Shown: in pieces, positions 33,323-41,897 of the stretch | Layout of the letters: the number at the start of each line of letters is the position of its first letter | Position numbering within the stretch: position 1 is the stretch's first letter | DNA from: Agreia bicolorata | GTDB lineage: Bacteria; Actinomycetota; Actinomycetes; Actinomycetales; Microbacteriaceae | Length of the DNA stretch: 64,000 nucleotides | Assembly: GCF_000938265.1 (NCBI RefSeq) | Contig: NZ_JYFC01000010.1 | Span: forward strand, 1-64,000 | Reading direction: 5' to 3' | Notes under the pieces: model-generated | What the model was told of the DNA's origin: nothing | Seen by the model: the letters and a program-made list of their open reading frames with translations, nothing else | Databases searched by the model: none | Program-made: the position numbers and the translations under genes

Positions 33323-34690
33323 ATGAAGAAAATTGTTCTGAGAGGGCTGTACTTCACCCTCTTCGTCGGTGGCCTCTCGTGCCTCGGCGTAGCTGCAGCG
33401 AACGCTGCAGACACCACATCAGGCGACGATGGCCTGCTCTCGGGAACCCAGGCCGCAATCGGCCTCGAGGTTCCGGTCGACCTGTCGGGCAACTCGATCA
33501 GCATCCTCGGGGATGCCACATCGACTGCTCCCGAGGTGGCCCCCGCGGCTCCCGCCGCTGAGCCGGCAGCACCGGCCGCTGAACCCGCGGACGGGGCGAC
33601 GACATCCGGCGACGACGGGATCGCATCCGGCACCCAGGCCATCGTGGATGTCGCCATCCCGATCGATGTGTCGGGTAACGCGATCAGCGTGGTCGGCGAC
33701 TCGGAGCAGTCCGGTGCAACCGAGGCCGCTCCCGCGCCCGAGGCCGAATCGGCACCCGCCACCACCGTCGGAACGGATTCGCTGCTCGGCGGAACGCAGG
33801 GTCTTGTGAACATCGAAGTTCCGATCACGGTCGGCGGCAACGCCATCACTGTCGTCGGCGACTCGAGCAGCACAGACAGCACGAGTGGCGCGAGCACCGC
33901 GGGTGGGGCGTCCGACGCTCCCGCCGGCACCGGCTCGTCCACCTCGGGTGACGACGGAATCCTCGGCGGAACCCAGGTCGTTCCCGTCGTCGGCGTACCG
34001 GTCACAGTGGGCGGCAACGCCATCACGCTGATCGGCGACTCGGAGTCCACCGGATCCTCGACAACCGGCGGAACCACCGGCGACACCGGAACCGGCACGA
34101 CCGGCACCGGCGCATCCACCTCGGGTGACGACGGAATCCTCGGCGGAACCCAGGTCGTTCCCGTCGTCGGCGTACCGGTCACAGTGGGCGGCAACGCCAT
34201 CACACTGATCGGCGACCCGACCACCACGGGATCGGACCTCACCGGGGGCAGCACCGGCGGCTCGTCTGAGAACACCACCGGCGGCGACGGAAGCATCGGA
34301 GGCGGAACGCAGATCATTCCGGTGATCAACCTGCCGATCGACCTGGGCGGCAACGCGATCACGGTGATTGGCGACCCGACGGTCGTTGACCCCACCGGAC
34401 CGACGACGCCGACCGACCCCACGGACCCGACGGATCCCACGGACCCGACGGACCCGACCGACCCGACGACTCCAACCGACCCGGGCACGCCGACCACCAC
34501 CACCGCGGTGGCCGCAGGTAGCGTCACCGCAGCGGGTTACTCGGCCTCGGCATACACCGGCGGAAGCAACGCATCGGGCCTCGCCCTCACCGGCGTTTCC
34601 GCTGCACCGCTCGCGGGAGCAATCGCGCTTCTGCTGCTGGCCGGCCTCGCCTTGACGATCGTGTCGCGCAGGAAGAGCGCTCGCGTCTAG
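33323..34690 (+). CDS. Wall-anchored chaplin-like repeat protein without cysteines
   Basis: A 455-residue exported protein. The signal peptide ends near AAANA (residue 28). Six repeats of about 33 residues follow, e.g. SGDDGILGGTQVVPVVGVPV and then TVGGNAITLIGDS, separated by Ser/Thr/Ala/Gly-rich spacers. Spacing and motif (SGxxVxVPVxxPVxVxGNxxxVxG) match the chaplin (DUF320) domain, but the two conserved cysteines are replaced by glycine, serine or aspartate. A DPT tandem repeat precedes the C-terminal sorting signal: LALTG, hydrophobic helix, SRRKSARV. Long Streptomyces chaplins are anchored through LAxTG in the same way. Surface coating or amyloid-like assembly is inferred from family resemblance only. 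Confidence 0.75.
   Translation: MKKIVLRGLYFTLFVGGLSCLGVAAANAADTTSGDDGLLSGTQAAIGLEVPVDLSGNSISILGDATSTAPEVAPAAPAAEPAAPAAEPADGATTSGDDGIASGTQAIVDVAIPIDVSGNAISVVGDSEQSGATEAAPAPEAESAPATTVGTDSLLGGTQGLVNIEVPITVGGNAITVVGDSSSTDSTSGASTAGGASDAPAGTGSSTSGDDGILGGTQVVPVVGVPVTVGGNAITLIGDSESTGSSTTGGTTGDTGTGTTGTGASTSGDDGILGGTQVVPVVGVPVTVGGNAITLIGDPTTTGSDLTGGSTGGSSENTTGGDGSIGGGTQIIPVINLPIDLGGNAITVIGDPTVVDPTGPTTPTDPTDPTDPTDPTDPTDPTTPTDPGTPTTTTAVAAGSVTAAGYSASAYTGGSNASGLALTGVSAAPLAGAIALLLLAGLALTIVSRRKSARV
33938..34216 (+). repeat. 102-bp near-identical internal duplication in the chaplin-like gene
   Basis: Positions 33938-34039 and 34115-34216 are identical over 102 bp except one silent change (G 34027, A 34204). 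They encode repeats 4 and 5; the other four repeats differ widely at DNA level. This points to recent duplication or gene conversion. Confidence 0.85.
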
Positions 34691-34708
34691 CAGCCAAGAG
34701 TCCGCTAG

Positions 34709-34752
34709 GCCCGAACCGGGCGTCGCCTCCCCAGGTGACGCCCGGCTCGGGC
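34709..34752. terminator. 19-bp stem-loop after chaplin-like gene
   Basis: The arms 34709-34727 and 34734-34752 pair over 19 bases with two imperfect positions (one A/C mismatch, one G-T pair) around the 6-base loop TCCCCA. It starts 19 bp after the stop codon and sits between two convergent genes. Confidence 0.75.
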
Positions 34753-34795
34753 GCGCTCATGTCTGAGTACGCGCGGCGAGGCAGCCGTTACTCAT

Positions 34796-35281
34796 TCAGG
34801 AGGAGAGCGCAACCGCGGCCAGCACGACTGGATCTTCGCACCCCCGCGCGAAACCGCGGATGCGACGGTCGATGTCTCGCTGAAGGACAACGGCGCCGAT
34901 GCGTTCCGCGAGAGGGGCGAGCCACTTCGGCTGACACGTGAAGTTGTAGCGCCAAACGGCCAGCGTGCGGCCGGGAGCTCCGTCGACGGGAGTGAAACGC
35001 CATCCGCCGCCGAGCTTTTCGAAGAACCACGACCCCTTGGTCATCTTCATGCCCACGTTAGACGGAGGCTTATATGAGACGTACTCGCTCTCCATGCGAA
35101 AGCCGAAACGCTGCACGGTGTAGGTGTGCACGCCCTTCGCCGGCGCGGTGGCCCCACGCAGAAAGTACTGCTTTCTGATGAACGGGTCCCAGCGCTTGCG
35201 GATCTCACCCGTCGTCTGCGAGATGGCGAAAGCAGTCTCGACATCGACCGGAACGACACAGCGGGACTCAACGACGGGCAT
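34796..35281 (-). CDS. SRPBCC (START-like) family protein
   Basis: A 161-residue soluble protein with the helix-grip fold pattern. It starts VESRCVVPVDVETAFAISQTTGEIRKRWDPF, typical of polyketide cyclase/START-like domains, and ends in the long C-terminal helix that closes the cavity. The family binds hydrophobic ligands and sometimes catalyses cyclisation; no ligand can be inferred. It precedes a DUF2809 gene in the same direction by 11 bp, suggesting co-transcription. Confidence 0.75.
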   Translation of the reverse strand: MPVVESRCVVPVDVETAFAISQTTGEIRKRWDPFIRKQYFLRGATAPAKGVHTYTVQRFGFRMESEYVSYKPPSNVGMKMTKGSWFFEKLGGGWRFTPVDGAPGRTLAVWRYNFTCQPKWLAPLAERIGAVVLQRDIDRRIRGFARGCEDPVVLAAVALSS

Positions 35282-35292
35282 GCCTCATCCTG

Positions 35293-35709
35293 TCATGCAC
35301 GAGAACGCGCAGACCGACTCGACCGTGTTTCGACCACGCCGAGCACGGCGCGATCCGCCAGCCAGATCGCGAGCGCGCCGATCGCGTATGAGACGAGATC
35401 TGTGGCCGAGAACGATGTTCCCAGTACGAGCCGCGCCGGGGGAAACGCGTCTCCCCACTGCTCGGGAAGCCCGGAGAGTTGGAGCACCTCGATGACCGCG
35501 CTGAATGCGAATGCGGCGACCGCGAGCATCCAGAGCCCTGCCCGCACGAAGATCAGACGAAGGATCAGGTAGACGAGAACCGTGTACAACGAGTCTGCGG
35601 CGAATGCCGCCACCGGGCCCTCGACGGCGTGCGCATCCAGCCCTATCGCGACGACAAGGCAGGCGGCGAGGGCAAGGGCGACGCGGTGCCTCCACGGTGT
35701 CGAGTACAT
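35293..35709 (-). CDS. DUF2809 membrane protein
   Basis: A 138-residue integral membrane protein with four predicted helices. The DUF2809 motifs are AADSLYTVLVYLILRLIF and, in the second half, SAVIEVLQL followed by GTSFSATDLVSYAIGALAIW. No function is established for the family. The stop lies 11 bp before the start of the SRPBCC gene downstream. Confidence 0.75.
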   Translation of the reverse strand: MYSTPWRHRVALALAACLVVAIGLDAHAVEGPVAAFAADSLYTVLVYLILRLIFVRAGLWMLAVAAFAFSAVIEVLQLSGLPEQWGDAFPPARLVLGTSFSATDLVSYAIGALAIWLADRAVLGVVETRSSRSARSRA

Positions 35710-35755
35710 GGCTCGACCGTACCCGTTCCCCGAGTGCCCGACGGGCCGCGGCGGT

Positions 35756-36430
35756 TCACACGAGTTCGGGGCCGGGCACCCACTCCGTCAGATCCAGGAT
35801 GCGATCGGCTGCACCCTCGCGCGTCTCGATGAGCCGCGCATTCGGCTCGTCGACGGTCCGCACCCACTCGCGCGCCGCATCCGGAGTCTTGCCGAATGCC
35901 TCGTGCCGTGCGATCAGCCTTTGCTGCCGGAGAGCCGACTCTGTGACAACGTGCCACGAGGTGTCGAGCTGTCGACGCACCGCGCTCCAGGCCTCGCCGG
36001 GGAGCAGCAGGTAGTTGCCCTCCGTCACGATGATGTCGTCGCGCGGCTCGATGGCGCTGACCCCTGCGAGCGGCTGCTCGAGACGGCGATCGAAGTCGGG
36101 CGCGTAGATCGTGTGCTGAGGCCGAACACGCAGGGTTTCGAGGAGGCGCGCGTAGCCGAAGGCGTCGAACGTCTCGGGGGCGCCTTTGCGCTCGAGGAGG
36201 CCCTGGCGCGCAAGCTGCTCGTCGGCAAGATGAAAGCCGTCCATCGGCAGATACGCCGCTCCCGGGCCGATCGCCCGCACGAGCGCTCGTGCCAGCGTCG
36301 ACTTGCCCGAGCCGGGCGATCCGGAGATTCCCACGATCACGCGTCCGCTCGTTCCTCGGGGAAGCTCTCGGATCAGTGCGGTCAGCTGAGCATCGACGGA
36401 GGACAAAACGAGGGGAGCGGGTCTGGTCAC
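35756..36430 (-). CDS. Nucleoside/sugar kinase of the uridine-kinase-like P-loop family
   Basis: A 224-residue kinase. The Walker A site is GISGSPGSGKSTLARAL near residue 35, then AAYLPMDGFHLADEQL and RKGAPETFDAFGYARLLE, and Walker B-like IIVTEGNYLLL. This is the form of the uridine-kinase-like/FrcK group (also called nucleoside/nucleotide kinase family), which includes fructose kinases and pantothenate-kinase-like proteins. The phosphate acceptor is uncertain. GTG 36430 is the start; in-frame sequence upstream runs into the divergent hydrolase promoter. The kinase is divergent from the 36530 gene across 99 bp. Confidence 0.8.
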   Translation of the reverse strand: MTRPAPLVLSSVDAQLTALIRELPRGTSGRVIVGISGSPGSGKSTLARALVRAIGPGAAYLPMDGFHLADEQLARQGLLERKGAPETFDAFGYARLLETLRVRPQHTIYAPDFDRRLEQPLAGVSAIEPRDDIIVTEGNYLLLPGEAWSAVRRQLDTSWHVVTESALRQQRLIARHEAFGKTPDAAREWVRTVDEPNARLIETREGAADRILDLTEWVPGPELV

Positions 36431-36529
36431 CCTGACTACGGTACGCAATCCCCGCCCGGACAGGCCTGGCTGACGGCACGCACAGACTCGCTCGCTAGAC
36501 TTCAAAAGAGAATAAAGAGAGGATTCCTC

Positions 36530-37177
36530 GTGAAAGAGCTCGTCGACATCCCCTCCCCGGGGTGGCCTCTCGTCTTCGGAACGGAGGGACTGCCTGCGGT
36601 AGTGCTGGTGCACGATGACTATGGGCGCCTGCCATACCTGGAGGCCTACGCCACCGCCCTGTCGAAACAGGGATTCTTCGTGATCGTGCCCGACCTCTTC
36701 AACGGCGTCGCGGCCGTCGACGCTGAGGGCGTGGAGCTGCTCCGATCACGCCTCGACGAGGGCTTCGCCAGCGCAACGCTGTCTGACGCCATCGCTCTCG
36801 GTCGCAGTTCCGGCGCGGCGCGCATCGGCATCATCGGCATGGGAATGGGCGGCCGGCTGGCGCTGCGCAGCGCTCAGGAGGGCGCGGTCGACGCGGTCGT
36901 CGCCTACTACGCCGGTCTCGACGACACGGAAGGCGGCATCGTTCCCTGCCCGGTCGCACTGCACTACTCCGAGTTCGACGAATGGGGTTCGGGCCTGGCC
37001 GCCGATCTGTTCATCAGCCGCCTCAAGGAGGTCGGCACGCCGGTGACCCGGCACAACTACATCGGCACGTCACGCTATTTTGCGAACGCGACGATCTCGA
37101 CCGTGCTCGACAAGAACGCCGCTGCGCTCGCCTTCGCTCGGTCGACCTATTTCATGCAGGGTCAACTGCTCGACTGA
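36530..37177 (+). CDS. Dienelactone-hydrolase-fold protein lacking the catalytic nucleophile
   Basis: A 215-residue protein with the dienelactone hydrolase fold: PAVVLVHDDYGRLPYLEAYATAL for the oxyanion region, VIVPDLFNG, and the elbow IGIIGMGMGGRLALRSA. In active members the elbow is GxCxGG or GxSxGG; here the third position is glycine (G-M-G-M-G-G). The stretch that normally holds the histidine near the end reads YIGTSRYFAN, without histidine. The aspartate region HYSEFDEWG remains. It is therefore probably not a hydrolase and may be a binding or regulatory protein. GTG 36530 follows AGAGAGGA. The LuxR regulator gene starts 25 bp after its stop. Confidence 0.75.
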   Translation: MKELVDIPSPGWPLVFGTEGLPAVVLVHDDYGRLPYLEAYATALSKQGFFVIVPDLFNGVAAVDAEGVELLRSRLDEGFASATLSDAIALGRSSGAARIGIIGMGMGGRLALRSAQEGAVDAVVAYYAGLDDTEGGIVPCPVALHYSEFDEWGSGLAADLFISRLKEVGTPVTRHNYIGTSRYFANATISTVLDKNAAALAFARSTYFMQGQLLD

Positions 37178-37202
37178 GCGCGCCAAGAAAGAAGCACACA
37201 CA

Positions 37203-38783
37203 GTGACCAAAAGTTTCGGGGGCGTCGAGAACGCCCTCTCGAGTGATGGCATGGTTTCGGGCGGCTACCTGTCGCCCGAGGCTCTGCCGCAAGCCGTTGC
37301 CGCGCTGACCGCGGAACAGGGCTGGCGGGCCGGACTCGAGCTTGAAACCGCCCATTGGGATCGCTTCGTCGATACCCACCCGGAAGTCCTCCTCGCCTCG
37401 ATTTCGTCTCTTCCGGGCGAGGCCTTCGTGTCGATGCCCAGCCTCCTCATCGGCGTCAACTATCTGAAGCACCTCATCGCGGGCGGCGACCCCAGCAGCT
37501 TTCATGACTTCGCGCACGACGTGACCGGCAGAACACCTCAAGAAAGAGAGGCCCTCGACCGGCTGATCGGCTCGGCAGGCAGAACCGCGGGGCATCGCAC
37601 GCAGGGCCAGCTGGCGGAGTCTGTCCGCTCCGCAGCCGAGGCCAGGCGGCTGCTCGACGAGCTGCCACCTCGGCATAAACCCGTGATCGAGATGACGCTG
37701 CCTCATCTCCTCTTTCAATGGGGTCGATCGTTCGACCTGGCCGACGCGGGCGGAGCGCGCGAATACGAAGAGTCATGGGAGCTGGCCAATCTGACCTCCC
37801 AGCCGCTCATCGCCCGACGCGCGGCAGCATCACTGGCATGGATGCACGCCGACCAGGGGCGACTGGATACGGCCGAGCGCTGGATTGCCCGGGCCATCGG
37901 CGTGTCCGTGGAGGGGCAGAGATATGACGCACCGCTGCATCTGGCCCAGGCCCTGGTGTCCGCCGATCGACTCGACTACTCCACAGCTGCGGCTCATCTG
38001 CTGCGTCTGACCGACGCTCCCGTGGGCGAGTACTGGGCCGCCGAGATCTGGCTGAGGTCGTGGATCGCCCGTTCGCCCGACGACGCGGCGAAAGTCGTGC
38101 GCGCGATCGACGAGCAGCTGCGGGCGAGGCCCGAGGGGCTGCTGACCGGGGGATCGAACGGACGCTATCTCGGCTCGGCGCTGGAGCGCGTGGCCACCCT
38201 CCGCGACCGCGGCATGCCTCGCAACTCGGCGACGATGACGCTTACCGCGGCAGACCATCTCGTGCTGGCACATGTCGCCTATCGAGAGGGACGCATGCAC
38301 GAGGTGCTGCTCGAGGGAGGCCGCGCATTGGAGGCCGACTCCGCACCGCGCCTGCAGGCGATCGGTCTGCTGCTGACGGCCGCGGCGAGACTCAGCCTCG
38401 ACCGGAACGACGCGGCCGTGATCGCATTCGCCTCTGCGCACGAGGCTATCGAGAGCGAGCGTCTGTACAGCGCCTACACCACGATCTCGCGAGACCAGCT
38501 GGTGCAGCTCGCCGATCTTGCCGGGACAGATCTGCCGTCTCAGCTCTCTGGGCTCGACAATGATCCCATCTCCCGCAGCTCCGTGATTCTGGCCCAGCTC
38601 AGTCGTCGTGAACGCCAGGTTCTCATCGAGCTCGCCTCGAACCGCTCTCTACCCGAGATCGCCGAAGCTCTGTTCGTGAGCCACAATACGGTCAAGACGA
38701 CGGCCAGCAGGCTGTACCGCAAGCTCGAAGTGCACTCTCGGAAGGCTGCGGCCGATATCGCGCACCGACTCGGGATCGTCTAG
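37203..38783 (+). CDS. LuxR-family regulator, MalT-like without ATPase domain
   Basis: A 526-residue regulator. The first 450 residues are helical, with TPR-like repeats such as LAWMHADQGRLDTAERWIARAI and HVAYREGRMHEVLLEGGRAL. The C-terminal 60 residues are a LuxR/GerE helix-turn-helix (LSRRERQVLIELASNRSLPE and then VSHNTVKTTASRLYRKLEVH). No Walker A motif is visible, so the NTPase module of true MalT/LAL regulators is missing. The GTG start 37203 follows AGAAAGAAG, 25 bp after the pseudo-hydrolase gene, suggesting an operon in which the hydrolase-like protein might supply a signal. Confidence 0.8.
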   Translation: MTKSFGGVENALSSDGMVSGGYLSPEALPQAVAALTAEQGWRAGLELETAHWDRFVDTHPEVLLASISSLPGEAFVSMPSLLIGVNYLKHLIAGGDPSSFHDFAHDVTGRTPQEREALDRLIGSAGRTAGHRTQGQLAESVRSAAEARRLLDELPPRHKPVIEMTLPHLLFQWGRSFDLADAGGAREYEESWELANLTSQPLIARRAAASLAWMHADQGRLDTAERWIARAIGVSVEGQRYDAPLHLAQALVSADRLDYSTAAAHLLRLTDAPVGEYWAAEIWLRSWIARSPDDAAKVVRAIDEQLRARPEGLLTGGSNGRYLGSALERVATLRDRGMPRNSATMTLTAADHLVLAHVAYREGRMHEVLLEGGRALEADSAPRLQAIGLLLTAAARLSLDRNDAAVIAFASAHEAIESERLYSAYTTISRDQLVQLADLAGTDLPSQLSGLDNDPISRSSVILAQLSRRERQVLIELASNRSLPEIAEALFVSHNTVKTTASRLYRKLEVHSRKAAADIAHRLGIV

Positions 38784-38858
38784 GGGGTGACGGATGTCAT
38801 GGGTTGATCGTGACAGTCCTCAGACGTACCAGACGGCTCCAGCAACCAGGCTGGAGCC

Positions 38859-39761
38859 ATGACCTTCCCCTCCATCCCAGCCATCGAAGCGGCGGCACTC
38901 ACGAAGAGCTTCGGTGACGTGCGCGCCGTCACCGGCGTCGACCTCACCGTACAGCCCGGCGAGATCGTCGCGTTCCTCGGGCCGAACGGCGCCGGCAAGA
39001 CCACAACTATCGACATGATGCTCGGCCTCACCCCTCCCGACAGCGGTGACGTGAAAGTCTTCGGACTCGCCCCGCGCGCCGCCATCTCGCGAGGCCTCGT
39101 CTCGGCCGTGCTTCAAACCGGGGGCCTCCTCAAAGACCTCACCGTGCGCGAGACGCTCGACCTGACTGCCAGTCTCTTCGCCGACACCCGGCCGGTGGCC
39201 GAGGTGCTGGAGCGAGCCGGCATCGCCGACATCGCCACCCGACGGGTCGGCCTGTGTTCGGGAGGCCAGCAGCAGCGCCTGCGCTTCGCAATGGCACTCC
39301 TCTCCGACCCGGGGTTGCTGATTCTCGACGAGCCGACCACGGGCATGGACGTCGAGGGACGACGAGCCTTCTGGAACGCCATCCGTGCCGATGCGGAGCG
39401 CGGCCGCACCGTACTCTTCGCCACGCACTATCTCGACGAGGCCGACGAGTATGCCGACCGCATCGTGCTGATGAGCCGGGGCACGATCGTGGCAGACGGC
39501 GCGACGGCCCAGATCAAGAACCTCGTCTCCGGGCGCATCGTGCGAGCCACGGTGCCGGATGCCGACCCCGCCGCGCTCGCAGCCCTTCCCTCGGTCGACG
39601 ACGTGTCTGTGCAAGGCGACCGAATCACCCTGCACACGAGCGACTCGGACGCCCTCGCCCGGCACCTGCTCACCCACACGTCGGCTCGCGACATCGAGAT
39701 CACGAGCCAGAACCTCGAAAGCGTCTTTCTCGCCCTCACGTCAGAAGGAGTCTCCGCATGA
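38859..39761 (+). CDS. ABC transporter ATP-binding protein (DrrA-type)
   Basis: A 300-residue ATPase of the drug/lipid exporter class. Walker A GPNGAGKTTTIDMMLGL lies near residue 41, Walker B LLILDEPTTGMD near 152, and the H-loop is in VLFATHYLDEADEYADR. The signature motif reads CSGGQQQR instead of LSGGQ, a cysteine in the first position, which some active transporters tolerate. The C-terminal 80 residues form the extra domain seen in DrrA-like subunits. The stop overlaps the permease start (ATGA), and the two-component genes follow, a layout typical of exporter-DesK/DesR loci. Confidence 0.9.
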   Translation: MTFPSIPAIEAAALTKSFGDVRAVTGVDLTVQPGEIVAFLGPNGAGKTTTIDMMLGLTPPDSGDVKVFGLAPRAAISRGLVSAVLQTGGLLKDLTVRETLDLTASLFADTRPVAEVLERAGIADIATRRVGLCSGGQQQRLRFAMALLSDPGLLILDEPTTGMDVEGRRAFWNAIRADAERGRTVLFATHYLDEADEYADRIVLMSRGTIVADGATAQIKNLVSGRIVRATVPDADPAALAALPSVDDVSVQGDRITLHTSDSDALARHLLTHTSARDIEITSQNLESVFLALTSEGVSA

Positions 39762-40612
39762 CCACCGACGTCACGCCCACCGATACAAACACCGAGCAGG
39801 CCGCCCGGGTGTCGATCGGTCGGGTGCAGCTCGACCGCAAGGTTCCCCCGTTCGGTGGCTTCACTCTGACCTACCTGCGCATCGAGCTGGCGCGAAAGCT
39901 CCGCAACCGGCGCACGCTCATCTTCACCCTTCTCTTTCCCGTGGTGATGTTCCTCATCATCGGCTATCCGATGCGCGATCTCTCCCTCACCGACACCCCT
40001 GTCGCCGCGGGAGGAACCTCGGTCGCCGCCTTCATCATGGTGTCGATGGCGATGTACGGCGCCATGATGTCAGCGACCCAGACCGGCGCATCCGTCGCCG
40101 TCGAACGCGCCCAGGGCTGGAGCCGGCAGCTACGCCTCACCCCGCTGAACCCGCTGGTGAACGTGATCATCAAGATGATCGCGGGAATGGTGCTCGGCCT
40201 GGTCGCCGTGGTCTCGACCTACCTGGTGGGTGCCATCAGCGGCATCCAACTCTCCGCTGCCCAGTGGATCTCGACGGGCCTCGTGGGATGGCTGCTTGCC
40301 AGCGCGGTCTTCACGACGCTCGGGCTCATGGTCGGATACCTTGTGCCGGGTGAGAATGCGGCGCAGGTGACGAGCCTTGCCATCGTGCTGCTCGCCTTCA
40401 TCGGGGGGCTCTTCTACCCCGTCTCGAGCATGCCCGACTTCATGCAGACGATCGCGGCCTTCACGCCGGTTTATGGCATCAGTGAACTGGCCCGCGCCCC
40501 GCTGACCGGTGACGGCTTCGACCTCGCGGCCCTCGCGAACGCCCTCGTCTGGTTCGCGGTGTTCCTTGTGGGCACCGTCGTCTTCTTCCGACGCGACACG
40601 AAGCGGGTGTGA
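39758..40612 (+). CDS. ABC-2 type transporter permease
   Basis: A 284-residue membrane protein with six predicted helices, preceded by a cytoplasmic region of about 50 residues. ABC-2 features are TLIFTLLFPVVMFLIIGYP at the first helix, the ERAQGWSRQLRLTPLNPLVNVIIKMIAG cytoplasmic loop and ISELARAPLTGDGF near the end. It pairs with the ATPase encoded in the overlapping upstream gene to form an exporter. The exported compound is unknown. Confidence 0.9.
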   Translation: MTTDVTPTDTNTEQAARVSIGRVQLDRKVPPFGGFTLTYLRIELARKLRNRRTLIFTLLFPVVMFLIIGYPMRDLSLTDTPVAAGGTSVAAFIMVSMAMYGAMMSATQTGASVAVERAQGWSRQLRLTPLNPLVNVIIKMIAGMVLGLVAVVSTYLVGAISGIQLSAAQWISTGLVGWLLASAVFTTLGLMVGYLVPGENAAQVTSLAIVLLAFIGGLFYPVSSMPDFMQTIAAFTPVYGISELARAPLTGDGFDLAALANALVWFAVFLVGTVVFFRRDTKRV

Positions 40613-40673
40613 GGATGGCGAGGGTCGACGGGCGCGTTGGCCCGTCGTCGCTCGCGGCACTTAGGGTGGGCGG

Positions 40674-41897
40674 GTGACGAAGATCCACGAACCGCGCCGA
40701 TTCGGGCCGGGATGGCCGATCCGGTCGGCGAGCGCGGGACCGGATCCGACGACGGCCCTCCCTTCAGCCCTGACGTCGCCCCGCGCGTACAGCTGGTACC
40801 TCGGGGCGGCGTTCTCACTTTTCTGGGTCTACTCGACGATTCCGGACATCGTGCGGCACTCCACCTCGGCGCTCGAGAGCACCGCGGGTATCACCCTGGT
40901 CGTGATCTTCAGCCTCTGCTTCCTCGCGGCTGCGCCTGTCGCCTGGACACTCTCGACCCGGGGTCGGCTTGTCGTGTGCGGGGCCATATTCGCCTTCACC
41001 CTGGTCTTCGCACCCTGGCTCGGCGCCGGCACCGTCGGGCTGTGGACCTACCCGGGCGTCATGATCGGCATGTGCGTCTTCTCGTGGACATTCACCATGA
41101 CGGCGATCGGCGCGCTCACGGTGGTCGCGCTCATGGTGCGAACACTGACCCAGCCGTGGTCGGACGCGCTTCTGATCCAGCCGGTCATCATTCTGTCTAT
41201 CTCGCTCATGATGGCCGCGTTCGCCCGCACCATCGCCGTCATCAACGAGCTGCGCGCCACCCAGACAGAGCTTGAAGCGGTGACTGCGGAGCGCGAGCGG
41301 AGTCGCGTTGCGCGCGACATCCACGACATTCTCGGTCACTCGCTCACGGTCATCACGGTCAAATCCGAACTCGCGGCACGCCTGATGGATGCCGACCCTC
41401 AGCGGGCGCGCTCCGAGATCGAGGATGTCGAGACGATCGCACGCGGCGCACTGGCGGATGTGCGGGCGACCGTGTCGGGCGTGCGCGGCACCACAGCGAG
41501 CGGAGAACTCGCGGCCGCACGAGGGGCGCTCGCCGCGGCGGGAGTGGAGGCCGAACTGCCGTCGTCGACCGACACCGTCGCAGCAGAGCACCGCGAACTC
41601 GTGGGCTGGGTGATCCGCGAGGGCGTGACGAACGTCGTGCGGCACGCGGGGGCGTCGCGCTGTCGCATCCATCTCTCGGAGAACCGCGTCACGATCGACG
41701 ACGACGGACGGGGGCCCAGTGCGGCCATCGAGGTCGGGTCGGCATCGTCGACGGGACTGCGTGGCCTGCGGGAGCGAGTCGAGTCGGCCGGCGGATCGCT
41801 GCACATCGGATCGGGGGCGCTCGGTGGTTTCACCCTGACCGCCACCCTGCCGGCAACGGCGACGTCGCCGGCGGACAACGAAGGAGAACGCCCATGA
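40674..41897 (+). CDS. DesK-type sensor histidine kinase
   Basis: A 407-residue kinase. About five or six helices lie in residues 40-190 with short outer loops. The HisKA_3 dimerisation helix carries RSRVARDIHDILGHSLTVIT, with the phosphorylated histidine near residue 210. The ATPase domain shows EGVTNVVRHAGASRC (N box), DDDGRGP and STGLRGLRERVESAGGSL. The start is GTG 40674. Lack of a large sensor domain suggests it senses the membrane or the exporter itself, as DesK and BceS kinases do. Its stop overlaps the response-regulator start (ATGA). Confidence 0.9.
   Translation: MTKIHEPRRFGPGWPIRSASAGPDPTTALPSALTSPRAYSWYLGAAFSLFWVYSTIPDIVRHSTSALESTAGITLVVIFSLCFLAAAPVAWTLSTRGRLVVCGAIFAFTLVFAPWLGAGTVGLWTYPGVMIGMCVFSWTFTMTAIGALTVVALMVRTLTQPWSDALLIQPVIILSISLMMAAFARTIAVINELRATQTELEAVTAERERSRVARDIHDILGHSLTVITVKSELAARLMDADPQRARSEIEDVETIARGALADVRATVSGVRGTTASGELAAARGALAAAGVEAELPSSTDTVAAEHRELVGWVIREGVTNVVRHAGASRCRIHLSENRVTIDDDGRGPSAAIEVGSASSTGLRGLRERVESAGGSLHIGSGALGGFTLTATLPATATSPADNEGERP

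Noticed and set aside
34411-34470. 9-bp tandem repeat (GACCCGACG-type) considered as a CRISPR-like or minisatellite array
   Set aside because: It encodes a DPT spacer in the chaplin-like protein, has no unique spacers and is too short for CRISPR.
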